Below, piece after piece: positions 1 through 6,218 of a stretch of DNA of 8,133 nt. Position 1 is the stretch's first letter. Each line of letters begins with the position of its first letter. The stretch lies in the NCBI GenBank assembly GCA_007571095.1, contig RKSB01000108.1, forward strand, positions 1-8,133. Reading direction: 5' to 3'. The notes beneath the pieces are model-generated. The model saw nothing but the letters and a program-made list of their open reading frames with translations, did no database searches and was not told where the DNA came from. The position numbers and the translations under genes are program-made. The stretch is from K189A clade bacterium (GTDB lineage Bacteria; Pseudomonadota; Gammaproteobacteria; Pseudomonadales; Azotimanducaceae).

Positions 1-454
1 GGGCAATGGTGGGACCGGCATCGAGTTCTGGCGTGACGAAGTGCACCGTCACACCGTGAAAACGGGCCTTTGCCTTCAGTGCCTGCCGGTGCGGATGCAT
101 GCCTGGAAATTCGGGTAGCAGCGACGGGTGTATGTTGACAATTCGACCCACATACTGGCTGATGAATGTGCCGGTCAGAATGCGCAGAAAGCCAGCCAGT
201 ACGATCCATTCGGGAGAGTAGTCGGACAGTATCGACAGCATGGCCAGTTCAAACTCGCTTCGACTACCGAACTTCGTGTGGTCGATTACTCGTGCCGGGA
301 TTTGGTGGTTTCGGGCGATCTCAAGCCCGAGGGCATTCGGCCGGTTGCTCAGTACCAGGCATATTTCGTAGCCTTCCTGGTGGTCGATCAGGGCCTTCAG
401 ATTGGTACCTCTGCCCGAGATCAGTACGGCTACACGGCTAGCTCCAGCGGCCAC
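1..454 (-). CDS. purN: Phosphoribosylglycinamide formyltransferase PurN (3' end outside window)
   Basis: PurN transfers a formyl group from 10-formyltetrahydrofolate to GAR, the third step of de novo purine synthesis, in the cytoplasm. Reading the minus strand from a GTG at 454 gives 151 residues before the window edge, out of roughly 210 usual for the family. The phosphate-binding start reads VAVLISGRGTNLKAL (residues 8-22). The folate and catalytic region holds NIHPSLLP at 107-114 and GVTVHFV followed by LDAGP at 144-148. By position the catalytic triad is N107, H109 and D145, equivalent to E. coli N106, H108 and D144. The GTG start is chosen because the conserved strand begins seven codons later and no ATG lies nearby. 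It overlaps the end of purM by 17 bases, so translation is probably coupled. There is no convincing Shine-Dalgarno sequence. The function is secure; the exact start is less so. Confidence 0.95.
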   Translation of the reverse strand, partial: MAAGASRVAVLISGRGTNLKALIDHQEGYEICLVLSNRPNALGLEIARNHQIPARVIDHTKFGSRSEFELAMLSILSDYSPEWIVLAGFLRILTGTFISQYVGRIVNIHPSLLPEFPGMHPHRQALKAKARFHGVTVHFVTPELDAGPTIA

Positions 455-1487
455 TGAACAAGACTCGACCAGGGTTGCTTGTGCCGATTTGTCCGATAAC
501 CGGTGCCTGTACACCGCATTTTTGCAACAAGTCCTGTGCCTTGTTGACTTCTTTCGGACTGATGCAGATCACCATTCCGATGCCGCAATTGAAGGTCTTG
601 AGCATTTCTTCGTCGGTCAGCCTGCCTTGTTCCTGCAACCAACGAAATATCGTCGGCAACGACCAGTTTTCGAGCGAGACTGTCATACCCAAATCTTTTG
701 AAGCCAGCATCCTGGGAAGATTCTCGGTCAGCCCGCCGCCCGTGATGTGAGCCATACCCAGTATGCTGACATGTTGCATCAGATTTTCGATGTTTCGGCT
801 GTATATGGCCGTGGGTGCGAGTAGTTGAGCGGCCAGTTTCGAGTCTTGGGCAAGGTCAATACCCTTTCTTTGAAGAATCATTCGAATCAGCGAAAATCCG
901 TTGGCATGAGGGCCGGTTGAGGGCAGCCCAATCAGCCGGTCACCTGCCGCAATATCCTGCCCGTGAATGATTTGACTTTTTTCGACCACACCCAGACAAA
1001 AACCTGCCAGATCATAGTCGCCTGGCTGGTAGAGCCCGGGCATTTCTGCGGTTTCGCCTCCCACCAGTGCGCAACCGGAAAATGCACACGCCTCTGCAAT
1101 ACCTTCAACAATAGAGGTAATGGTTCGCCGATCCAGCTGACCTGCGGAAACATAGTCGAGAAACAGCAGCGGACTGGCACCGGTTACCAGTACGTCGTTG
1201 ACCGACATGGCCACCAGGTCCTGCCCCAGCCCTGAGTGCAGATTGCAGGCGGCTGCCAGCTTGAGTTTGGTGCCCACACCATCGGTTGCGGTAACCAGCA
1301 CCGGTTGTGTGTAGCCTTTTGGCAACTCGCAGAGGCCGGCAAATCCACCAATGCCGGAAAGCACTTCCGGCCTGCTGGCCGACTGTGCAATCACCCTGAC
1401 TGATTCGACAATCTGCTGTCCGGCCTCTACATCAACGCCGGCATCCTTGTAGGTCAGGCGTGTGGAATTTGCCGGGCTATCGGGCAT
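438..1487 (-). CDS. purM: Phosphoribosylformylglycinamidine cyclo-ligase PurM (AIR synthetase)
   Basis: PurM closes the imidazole ring: FGAM plus ATP gives AIR, the fifth step of purine synthesis, in the cytoplasm. The product is 349 residues, close to the 345 of E. coli PurM. It begins with the family signature YKDAGVDVEAG (13-23). The ATP-binding segment TDGVGTKLKLA lies at 68-78, the SVNDVL segment at 95-100 and the GGETAEMPG loop at 143-151. Several glycine-rich turns of the PurM/PurL fold follow, including GPHANG and HITGGG. The ATG start at 1487 sits just before the conserved N-terminus; no strong ribosome binding site precedes it. purN follows with a 17-base overlap, the usual gammaproteobacterial purMN order. 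Transcription probably starts in the divergent region to the right, where a TATAAT lies about 125 bases upstream. Nothing is truncated or odd in the protein. Confidence 0.97.
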   Translation of the reverse strand: MPDSPANSTRLTYKDAGVDVEAGQQIVESVRVIAQSASRPEVLSGIGGFAGLCELPKGYTQPVLVTATDGVGTKLKLAAACNLHSGLGQDLVAMSVNDVLVTGASPLLFLDYVSAGQLDRRTITSIVEGIAEACAFSGCALVGGETAEMPGLYQPGDYDLAGFCLGVVEKSQIIHGQDIAAGDRLIGLPSTGPHANGFSLIRMILQRKGIDLAQDSKLAAQLLAPTAIYSRNIENLMQHVSILGMAHITGGGLTENLPRMLASKDLGMTVSLENWSLPTIFRWLQEQGRLTDEEMLKTFNCGIGMVICISPKEVNKAQDLLQKCGVQAPVIGQIGTSNPGRVLFSGRWS

Positions 1488-1612
1488 AATCGTTCAAACC
1501 CGCTGATTTTTTGACTCAACCATGCGTCTGCCGGTCATTTACAATAGTCCTGACCACGGATCACCGGAATCACTCACAACAGAAGAGAACAGGGGCAGGC
1601 AGCACTGTCTTC

Positions 1613-1618
1613 ATTATA
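1613..1618 (-). promoter_or_regulatory. Candidate -10 element of the purMN promoter
   Basis: The minus strand reads a consensus TATAAT here, about 125 bases upstream of the purM start codon and pointing towards it. The hexamer around 1636-1641 on the minus strand (CTGCCT) is a poor -35, so an activator or another contact may be needed. This rests on pattern only. Confidence 0.4.
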
Positions 1619-1635
1619 GCGGTTTTAGTAACCGC
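1619..1635. repeat. Perfect 6-bp inverted repeat in the purM promoter spacer
   Basis: GCGGTT (1619-1624) and AACCGC (1630-1635) form a perfect dyad around a 5-base centre, TTAGT. It directly abuts the minus-strand TATAAT and occupies exactly the 17 bases where the -35/-10 spacer of a purM promoter would lie. That position is typical of an operator. It does not match the PurR box as I know it from E. coli. The regulator is unknown. Confidence 0.4.
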
Positions 1636-1674
1636 AGGCAGTGAGTTGGAGTAAAAGGCTCAAGGTGTAGGGGA

Positions 1675-2757
1675 ATGTATACAGAAAAAAAGCCAGGCAT
1701 CACAAGACAGGTTATCTGGGTCTTTCTCGGCTGTCTGTGCCTGAGTTATTCGGTGCAGGCACAGGAAAGCGAACTCTTCACCGCCAGAGTTGCCGTTGAA
1801 AGACAGGACTCTGCCGCCCGCAAGGCTGGTCAGCGCAAGGCACTGGAACAGGTTTTTGTCAAGGTCTCAGGCGTATCCGGCATCGTCAGTCATTCGGCTG
1901 TGGCGACGGCGGTTGATCGAGTCGAGGAGTACGTGACTCGCTTTGGCTTTTTGAGCGAACCCTTACCCGGACGGTCCGAGATTCAGCTGTACATGAACGC
2001 CAGCTTTGACTCGGCGAAAATACTTCGGCTGTTGCGAAGCGAAAATCTGCCGGTCTGGACCGGTTCTCGCCCGCGCATCCTTGCCTGGGTAGCCTTGAGC
2101 GACTCCCAGGGCAAGCGAATTCTGGATGCCGCCTCCGAAGAATTCGCCACAGCCATCCTACTGGATCAGGCTGAAATCAGGGGAATTCCCATACTTCTGC
2201 CGATCATGGATCTGGTTGACTCGGAATATGTTGATGCCACCGCTGTGCTTGACAATCTCGATGCCTCCCTGCGTCTGGCCACCCGCCGCTACCGTACAGA
2301 GGGCATGCTGGCACTGGGCGTAACAGAAGACACCGCCAGTTGGTCGGCAAACTGGTCGTTCTACTGGGATCAGGAGATATTTGTTGAGCAGATGTCTGCT
2401 CGAGACCCTGAGGATATTCTGCGCCGAAGCGTTGACCTTGCCGTCGACCGGCTGGCATTGCGTTACGCTACCCTGGCTCCGGGGCAGGGTGACGAACATG
2501 GCGAAGCCAGAACACAGTGGATTCAGGTCAACAGAGTGCGTGATCTCAGGATCTACTCGGAGATTCTGGATTTCTTTTCGGAGATCAGTGGCATTGACAG
2601 CATTCAACTGGTCAGAGTGAATGGCGAGTCGTTGCTTTTTGGTATTCGAAGTCGGCACACTCGAGACCATATGCTGCAACTGCTGAAACTCAATTATCGG
2701 CTACAACAGTCGCCCGACAGCGACCCGGCGGTGATCCGGTTGTTCTGGAATGGGTGA
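1675..2757 (+). CDS. Secreted or periplasmic DUF2066-family protein of unknown function
   Basis: The 360-residue product begins with a signal peptide: basic start (MYTEKK), hydrophobic core VIWVFLGCLCLSYS and a probable cleavage after VQA at residue 29. The mature start, with the pattern LFTARVAVERQD and then ALEQVFVKVSGVSGI, is the recognisable N-terminal part of DUF2066. This family often lies between purM and hda in gammaproteobacteria. It ends with a short strand (VIRLFWNG). I see no catalytic motif or transmembrane helix after the signal peptide. The ATG at 1675 has a fair Shine-Dalgarno sequence (AAGGTG, 7 bases upstream). The stop codon overlaps the start of hda, so the two are co-transcribed and probably translationally coupled. 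The family's function is not established to my knowledge, and the sequence does not reveal it. The family call is firm, resting on sequence pattern and context. Confidence 0.85.
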   Translation: MYTEKKPGITRQVIWVFLGCLCLSYSVQAQESELFTARVAVERQDSAARKAGQRKALEQVFVKVSGVSGIVSHSAVATAVDRVEEYVTRFGFLSEPLPGRSEIQLYMNASFDSAKILRLLRSENLPVWTGSRPRILAWVALSDSQGKRILDAASEEFATAILLDQAEIRGIPILLPIMDLVDSEYVDATAVLDNLDASLRLATRRYRTEGMLALGVTEDTASWSANWSFYWDQEIFVEQMSARDPEDILRRSVDLAVDRLALRYATLAPGQGDEHGEARTQWIQVNRVRDLRIYSEILDFFSEISGIDSIQLVRVNGESLLFGIRSRHTRDHMLQLLKLNYRLQQSPDSDPAVIRLFWNG

Positions 2758-3479
2758 TGCCGGGCCTTCGGGTTTTTGGACAGCACCTTCTACCCATCCA
2801 TTCGGAACGGCAACCGGATTTTGACAACTTTGTCGCAGGGGCCAATCTTTCTGTCGTTGAGTCGCTTAAGCTGTTTATTCAAAGGCCTGCCGGCAGAGGC
2901 ATCCTGATTCATTCTTCCTCCGGTCTTGGCAAGACTCATCTGTTGTTGGCAGCACAGCTTGTATTGCAACGGAAAAACAGGGTTGTTTATCTGGATGCCG
3001 CTCGACTCGGCCTGCCGGATGCCGAAGAGGACAGGTTCGAAGCCGACTGGCTGCTCATTGACAATTTGCAGCTGGCTGTTGGTCGATCAGCGGCCGAGCG
3101 AATGCTTGTAGAGTGCTTCGAGTTGTCGAACCAACTGATTTGTACCAGCGATCAGCCGGTCGAGGCACTGGCTTTTGATCTGGCTGATTTGAACAGCCGG
3201 CTTCAGTTGTTGGCACAGTACGCATTGACTTCGCCCGACGAACAAACGCTGTTGCAAATACTGGACGAACGCGCAGCCGCCAGGAATATTCGCCTGCCAG
3301 CCCAGATCGGCCGCTATCTGTTGAGCAGGCTCTCGCGTACACCGGGAGTGCTGGTGGCTGTTTACGATCTGCTTGAGCGAACTGCTCTGGAACGAAAGCA
3401 GAAGCTTACACTGTCGCTGGCCGCCGAGGTTGTTCAACAGGCAAACTCCCGAAACTCTGAAGGCTTCTTTTTGGTATAA
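2754..3479 (+). CDS. hda: Hda, DnaA-related regulator of replication initiation
   Basis: Hda binds the DNA sliding clamp and triggers hydrolysis of DnaA-bound ATP, preventing re-initiation. The product has 241 residues, close to E. coli Hda, and consists of the DnaA-type AAA+ core without the DnaA DNA-binding domain. A clamp-binding-like motif QHLLPI lies at 10-15, where E. coli has QLSLPL. The P-loop reads SSSGLGKTHLL (54-64). The Walker B region is LLIDNLQ (100-106). The box VII segment LNSRLQ holds the expected arginine finger at R149. The lid helices (LPAQIGRYLLSRLSR, 181-195) match the Hda pattern. The start is GTG at 2754, overlapping the preceding TGA by four bases; an ATG at 2757 is the alternative and changes the protein by one residue. 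The position after DUF2066 supports the call. The P-loop keeps GKT, which E. coli Hda has lost. Confidence 0.93.
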   Translation: MMPGLRVFGQHLLPIHSERQPDFDNFVAGANLSVVESLKLFIQRPAGRGILIHSSSGLGKTHLLLAAQLVLQRKNRVVYLDAARLGLPDAEEDRFEADWLLIDNLQLAVGRSAAERMLVECFELSNQLICTSDQPVEALAFDLADLNSRLQLLAQYALTSPDEQTLLQILDERAAARNIRLPAQIGRYLLSRLSRTPGVLVAVYDLLERTALERKQKLTLSLAAEVVQQANSRNSEGFFLV

Positions 3480-3483
3480 ACGC

Positions 3484-4569
3484 TTGGCTGACCGGATTGT
3501 CTTCACCGGCGGCGGTACCGCCGGCCACCTGATACCCAACCTGCCCCTGATAGAGCGGTTTGTGGCCAAAGACTGGAGCGTTGACTACATAGGCTCAGGG
3601 CAGGACCTTGAGCGTCGCCTGATAGCACCGACCGGTGCCAGCTATCACGCCATTCGGACGGGCAAGCTTCGACGTTACCTGAGTGTCAAAAACCTCAGGG
3701 ATGCCGTTTGGGTGGTGGTCGGGCTTGTCCAGTCCTGGCTGTTGATCTTGAGAATCAAGCCCGCAGTGATCTTTTCCAAGGGCGGATATGTCGCCTTTCC
3801 GGTTGTAGTTGCCGGCTGGCTGCACCGCATTCCGGTTATTGCCCACGAATCCGACCTGTCCTTCGGGTTGGCCAATCGGCTGTCCTATCCGTTTGTTCAA
3901 AAGGTCTGCACATCCTTTCCCGATACGCAAAAACGCTCCGACAAGATGGTCTATACAGGCATGCCCGTTCGTTCGGAGATTCTTTGCGGCGACGCGAGCA
4001 GAGGTCTTGCCTTTTGCGGCTTCACGCAAGAACTGCCCTTGTTGCTGGTCATTGGCGGCAGCCAGGGTGCCCAGTTGATTAATCAGGCGGTACGCCAGGC
4101 CCTGCCGGAACTGCAAAAGAGCTTTCAGGTGGTTCATGTATGTGGAGCCGGCAACCTGTCCGCCGAGCATGACGGCAACAGAGGTTATCGTCAATTCGAG
4201 TTCATTGGCGAGCAGCTGCCGGATGTTTTTGCAGCCGCCACTCTGGCGGTTTCAAGGGCGGGTTCAAACAGCCTCAACGAACTGCTTTGCCTGAGGCTTC
4301 CTCATCTGCTCATTCCTCTTTTTGCCGGCAGTCGAGGCGATCAGTTGGAGAACGCAAATATGGCGAAGCGGATGGGTTGGAGCAAGGTGCTGGCCGAACA
4401 GGACCTGACTCCTCAGACTCTGCTGAAAGCGGTATTCGAACTTGCACGACAAAGCGATGAATATCGAAGAAAGATGACCAGCTTTAATGCTCCAAATGCG
4501 GTCGATGTCATCGAAAAACTGTTGCTGGAGTACGCGCAAAAAAGCCCTGATACTGGCGGACGCGAATGA
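3484..4569 (+). CDS. murG: MurG-family UDP-GlcNAc transferase, similar to the Firmicutes second-MurG branch
   Basis: MurG adds GlcNAc to lipid I on the inner face of the cytoplasmic membrane, giving lipid II for peptidoglycan. The product is 361 residues (family about 355). It shows GGGTAGH at 9-15 with catalytic-type H15, GKLRRY at 60-65, SKGGYVAFP at 98-106, HESD at 121-124, GGSQGAQLIN at 191-200, SRAGSNSLNE at 257-266 with the UDP-GlcNAc-binding Glu at E266, and GDQLENA at 285-291. HESD replaces the HEQN of classical MurG. HESD, GKLRRY and RGDQ all recall the second MurG of bacilli and clostridia. A TTG at 3484 is taken as the start because it is 4 bases after hda stops and directly precedes the conserved strand. 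An ATG at 3373 would add 37 residues read out of frame through hda. The last 16-22 codons lie in a direct repeat shared with sequence beside serA. It may be the only MurG or a paralogue. Confidence 0.85.
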   Translation: MADRIVFTGGGTAGHLIPNLPLIERFVAKDWSVDYIGSGQDLERRLIAPTGASYHAIRTGKLRRYLSVKNLRDAVWVVVGLVQSWLLILRIKPAVIFSKGGYVAFPVVVAGWLHRIPVIAHESDLSFGLANRLSYPFVQKVCTSFPDTQKRSDKMVYTGMPVRSEILCGDASRGLAFCGFTQELPLLLVIGGSQGAQLINQAVRQALPELQKSFQVVHVCGAGNLSAEHDGNRGYRQFEFIGEQLPDVFAAATLAVSRAGSNSLNELLCLRLPHLLIPLFAGSRGDQLENANMAKRMGWSKVLAEQDLTPQTLLKAVFELARQSDEYRRKMTSFNAPNAVDVIEKLLLEYAQKSPDTGGRE

Positions 4570-4636
4570 CTCCTTCGATTTTTCGGATCTCCTCACGCTG
4601 ATGAGCCTTGAGTGCCGGCTCGATATCAATGAGGTT
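4493..4636. repeat. Direct repeat, left copy (murG tail plus serA tail)
   Basis: This 144-bp stretch matches 4970-5115 in the same orientation. From 4511 onward I count about 12 differences, including one single-base indel, over 126 bases, so roughly 90% identity. Bases 4493-4510 also match after a 3-base gap but are more diverged. Homology stops abruptly after the shared GAGGTT at 4631-4636. The left part is the end of murG and the right part is a copy of the end of serA. Confidence 0.9.
4547..4636 (-). pseudogene. Detached duplicate of the serA 3' end (C-terminal ACT-domain fragment)
   Basis: Read on the minus strand from 4636, this encodes 29 codons matching the last 29 residues of the intact SerA, from NLIDIEP to VIRVRQY. 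There are three amino acid changes (E to A, T to A, L to R) and two silent changes. The codon corresponding to the serA stop (TAG) is CAG here, and the frame stays open until a TGA at 4508. Upstream, the same frame is open back to about 4860 but has no ATG, and I see no further SerA similarity there. It is a gene fragment left by duplication and overlaps the last codons of murG on the other strand. Expression is unlikely. Confidence 0.85.
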
Positions 4637-4969
4637 TTGACTTGGATGGTTCAGGCTTTCAAGAGCCGTCCACTGGCCTTGTATTCCACGAAGAATACTG
4701 AGAAGGGCAATCCCATCGGCACCCTGAAGTCGTTTTTTGTACTCGGAATTTTTTTGGCTCTGTGTACCGGAACAGTTCGCACAAGCCCGACCGCTTATAT
4801 CTCTCCTTCGGCCGCCCTCGCTCTGAAAACTCGGCGAACCTGTGATGCTCTCAAGGTCTTAAACCTTTTCTGAATGGTCCCGTACACACTTGACCAGGCT
4901 GTCAGCCCAGAACGAGCCTTGTGGTTTCCGGCAAATTTTTCAAGGCCGGCAAAGTTCGTCGCTCAGGAG
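4637..4969. other. Spacer of apparently decayed, non-coding DNA between the two repeats
   Basis: No intact gene is recognisable in these 333 bases on either strand. A plus-strand frame runs open to 4873 (hydrophobic stretch SFFVLGIFLALCTGTV), but it begins inside the murG repeat and has no ribosome binding site or family resemblance. Another plus frame contains PDRLYLSFGRP at 4786-4818, weakly reminiscent of the C-terminal part of PlsC-like acyltransferases, and is interrupted by stops. The region should hold terminators for the convergent murG and serA transcripts. The only candidate I see is a weak AGGG/CCCT pairing before the T-run at 4733-4738, which is not convincing. Confidence 0.5.
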
Positions 4970-5010
4970 CAAAGGCCGTCGAAGCCAGGATCGAAAGGCT
5001 GTTCTGGAGT
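4970..5010 (+). pseudogene. Decayed remnant of a murG C-terminus
   Basis: The plus strand reads AKAVEARIERLF-WSS here, against PNAVDVIEKLLLEY at the end of the intact murG (residues 338-350). The DNA aligns with 4493-4531 with a 3-base and a 1-base gap. There is no start and no upstream MurG core, so it is a remnant only. The similarity is short and rests mainly on its continuity with the stronger repeat to the right. Confidence 0.5.
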
Positions 5011-5115
5011 AGTCGCAAACAAGCCCTAATACTGGCGGACCCGAATGACTCCTTCGATTTTTCGGATTTCCTCAAGCTGATGAGTCTTGAGTTCCGGCTC
5101 GATATCAATGAGGTT
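4970..5115. repeat. Direct repeat, right copy (decayed murG tail plus serA end)
   Basis: This is the second copy of the repeat at 4493-4636. Its right part (5026-5115) is the real end of serA on the minus strand. Its left part (4970-5025) resembles the end of murG on the plus strand. Homology ends at the shared GAGGTT at 5110-5115; beyond it the serA gene continues here, whereas the left copy diverges. Confidence 0.9.
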
Positions 5116-6195
5116 GTAGGCGATATCCTGTCGGCTCTTGTTCAGCATGTCGAGTACATTGACCTTGTGCCTGGCCAATACCGACAGAATTTGCCCGAGC
5201 ATGGCGGGTATGTTCCTGTTGACTATGGCCAGCCGGTTTTCCGTGGTGCGATCCAGCAGGGTAGTCGGCAGGTTGACCGAATGGGTGATATTGCCGTTTT
5301 CCAGAAAATCGCTCAGTTGATCGGCTGCCATCACAGCACAATTCTCTTCAGCCTCGACAGTGCTGGCTCCAAGGTGTGGTGTCAGAAAAGCATTGTCGAG
5401 CCCGAGCAGGGAGACTTGAGGAAAGTCTCCGAAGTAGCCCGCCAGCTTTTTATTCCGAAGGGCATCGGCGAGTGCTTGCGTATCAACGATTTCGTCTCTG
5501 GCGAAATTGAGCAGGACGGCACCGGTCTTGCAGGATTCCAACGTCTTCCTGTTGATCAGGTGGCGAGTGCTTTCAAGCAGGGGAGTGTGCAATGTAATGT
5601 AGCTGGAACGGCTCAGTAACGCATTTATGTCGTCTACTCTTTCGACCTGATTGGGTATGCGCCAGGCTGCATCAATCGACAGTGCCGGGTCGTATCCCAA
5701 GACTTTCATTCGCAAGCCGAGGGCAGCCTGTGCGACTCGACCTCCGATATTGCCGAGCCCGATAATCCCCAATGTTTTGCCGGCGATTTCCTTGCCTCGA
5801 AACTGTCGCTTCTGACCCTCCACCGCCTTGTGCAGGCTTTCGTTGTCGTGAAGATCGCTTAAGGAGCGGACAAAGCTGTGGCTTTCCAGTACGTTTCGGC
5901 TTGCGTTCAGCAGCGCAGCCAGCACCAGTTCCTTGACCGAGTTGGCGTTGGCACCGGGCGTGACCAGTACGGCGATACCTTTTTCTGTGCAGAGATCGAC
6001 GGGGATGTTGTTGTAACCGGCACCGGCTCTGGAGACGACTTCCAGGTCAGGGTTCAGTTCTTCTTTCAACAGCTTGTGAGAACGCAATATGATGCCATGA
6101 GGCTCTGAAGCGTCCTTGCTCACCGAATAAAGAGAGGCGGGCAGTTGCTCCAGACCCTTGGCAGAAATTTGGTTGAAGGTGCGAATCCTGAACAT
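5026..6195 (-). CDS. serA: D-3-phosphoglycerate dehydrogenase SerA, compact Clostridium-like type
   Basis: SerA oxidises 3-phosphoglycerate to 3-phosphohydroxypyruvate with NAD+, the first step of serine synthesis, in the cytoplasm. The product has 389 residues. It contains RAGAGYNNIPVD (56-67), NTPGANAN-like TPGANANSVKEL (79-90), the NAD-binding IIGLGNIGG (144-152), NFARDEIVD (230-238) with catalytic-type R233, and LTPHLGAST (271-279) with H274. A C-terminal ACT domain (about 320-389) begins near RLAIVNRNIPAMLGQI and probably binds serine for feedback control. The motif DFPQ (257-260) replaces the usual DVFxxEP, so the catalytic Glu is not at its usual position; clostridial relatives have a similar DFPN segment. 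The ATG at 6195 directly precedes the conserved start, with no strong ribosome binding site. The gene faces murG, and its last 30 codons are duplicated at 4547-4636. Confidence 0.92.
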   Translation of the reverse strand: MFRIRTFNQISAKGLEQLPASLYSVSKDASEPHGIILRSHKLLKEELNPDLEVVSRAGAGYNNIPVDLCTEKGIAVLVTPGANANSVKELVLAALLNASRNVLESHSFVRSLSDLHDNESLHKAVEGQKRQFRGKEIAGKTLGIIGLGNIGGRVAQAALGLRMKVLGYDPALSIDAAWRIPNQVERVDDINALLSRSSYITLHTPLLESTRHLINRKTLESCKTGAVLLNFARDEIVDTQALADALRNKKLAGYFGDFPQVSLLGLDNAFLTPHLGASTVEAEENCAVMAADQLSDFLENGNITHSVNLPTTLLDRTTENRLAIVNRNIPAMLGQILSVLARHKVNVLDMLNKSRQDIAYNLIDIEPELKTHQLEEIRKIEGVIRVRQY

Positions 6196-6218
6196 TAAGC
6201 AGGCTATTCTACTATAAT
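6189..6218 (+). promoter_or_regulatory. Candidate sigma-70 promoter for desB
   Basis: TATAAT at 6213-6218 is a perfect -10. TGAACA at 6189-6194 matches the -35 consensus at 4 of 6 bases with an 18-base spacer. The -35 lies across the serA start codon, so the two genes share regulatory DNA. The leader to the desB GTG would be about 75 bases. Confidence 0.5.

Larger units (their letters stand above)
1488..1674. promoter_or_regulatory. Divergent intergenic region between purM and the DUF2066 gene
   Basis: This 187-bp region must hold promoters for the purMN unit (minus) and the DUF2066-hda-murG unit (plus). On the minus strand a perfect TATAAT lies at 1618-1613, giving purM a leader of roughly 120 bases; no good -35 hexamer is visible at 16-18 bases. 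On the plus strand a TACAAT occurs at 1540-1545, but the TTGACT at 1511-1516 is 23 bases away, too far for a standard sigma-70 pair. The octamer GCAGGCAG occurs twice, at 1595-1602 and 1634-1641, on either side of the TATAAT. An AAGGTG at 1662-1667 is a reasonable Shine-Dalgarno sequence for the gene starting at 1675. Confidence 0.5.

Noticed and set aside
1511..1545. TTGACT and TACAAT as a plus-strand sigma-70 promoter
   Set aside because: The spacer is 23 bases, too long for a standard promoter, and no better -35 is placed before TACAAT.
2158..2679. Minus-strand open frame of 173 codons inside the DUF2066 gene
   Set aside because: Antisense shadow of a recognised gene; no start signal and no protein-family features.
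3262..3357. Possible loss of the sensor II arginine in Hda
   Set aside because: Aligning LSRTPGVL with the E. coli LDREMRTL keeps the key Arg in SRT, so no loss can be claimed.
3373..3483. Upstream ATG that would lengthen MurG by 37 residues
   Set aside because: The extra residues are hda read out of frame and do not resemble any MurG N-terminus; a TTG at 3484 gives the usual length.
4705..4740. Rho-independent terminator before the T-run at 4733-4738
   Set aside because: Only about four base pairs (AGGG/CCCT) with a large loop and a gap to the T-run; not a credible hairpin.
4487..4873. Plus-strand open frame of 128 codons crossing the end of murG and the spacer
   Set aside because: Its first part is the murG/serA repeat read in another frame, it has no ribosome binding site, and the rest matches no family I know.
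4921..5619. Plus-strand open frame of 232 codons
   Set aside because: Most of it is the antisense of the well-supported serA gene; only its first 105 bases lie outside, and these hold the repeat and spacer.
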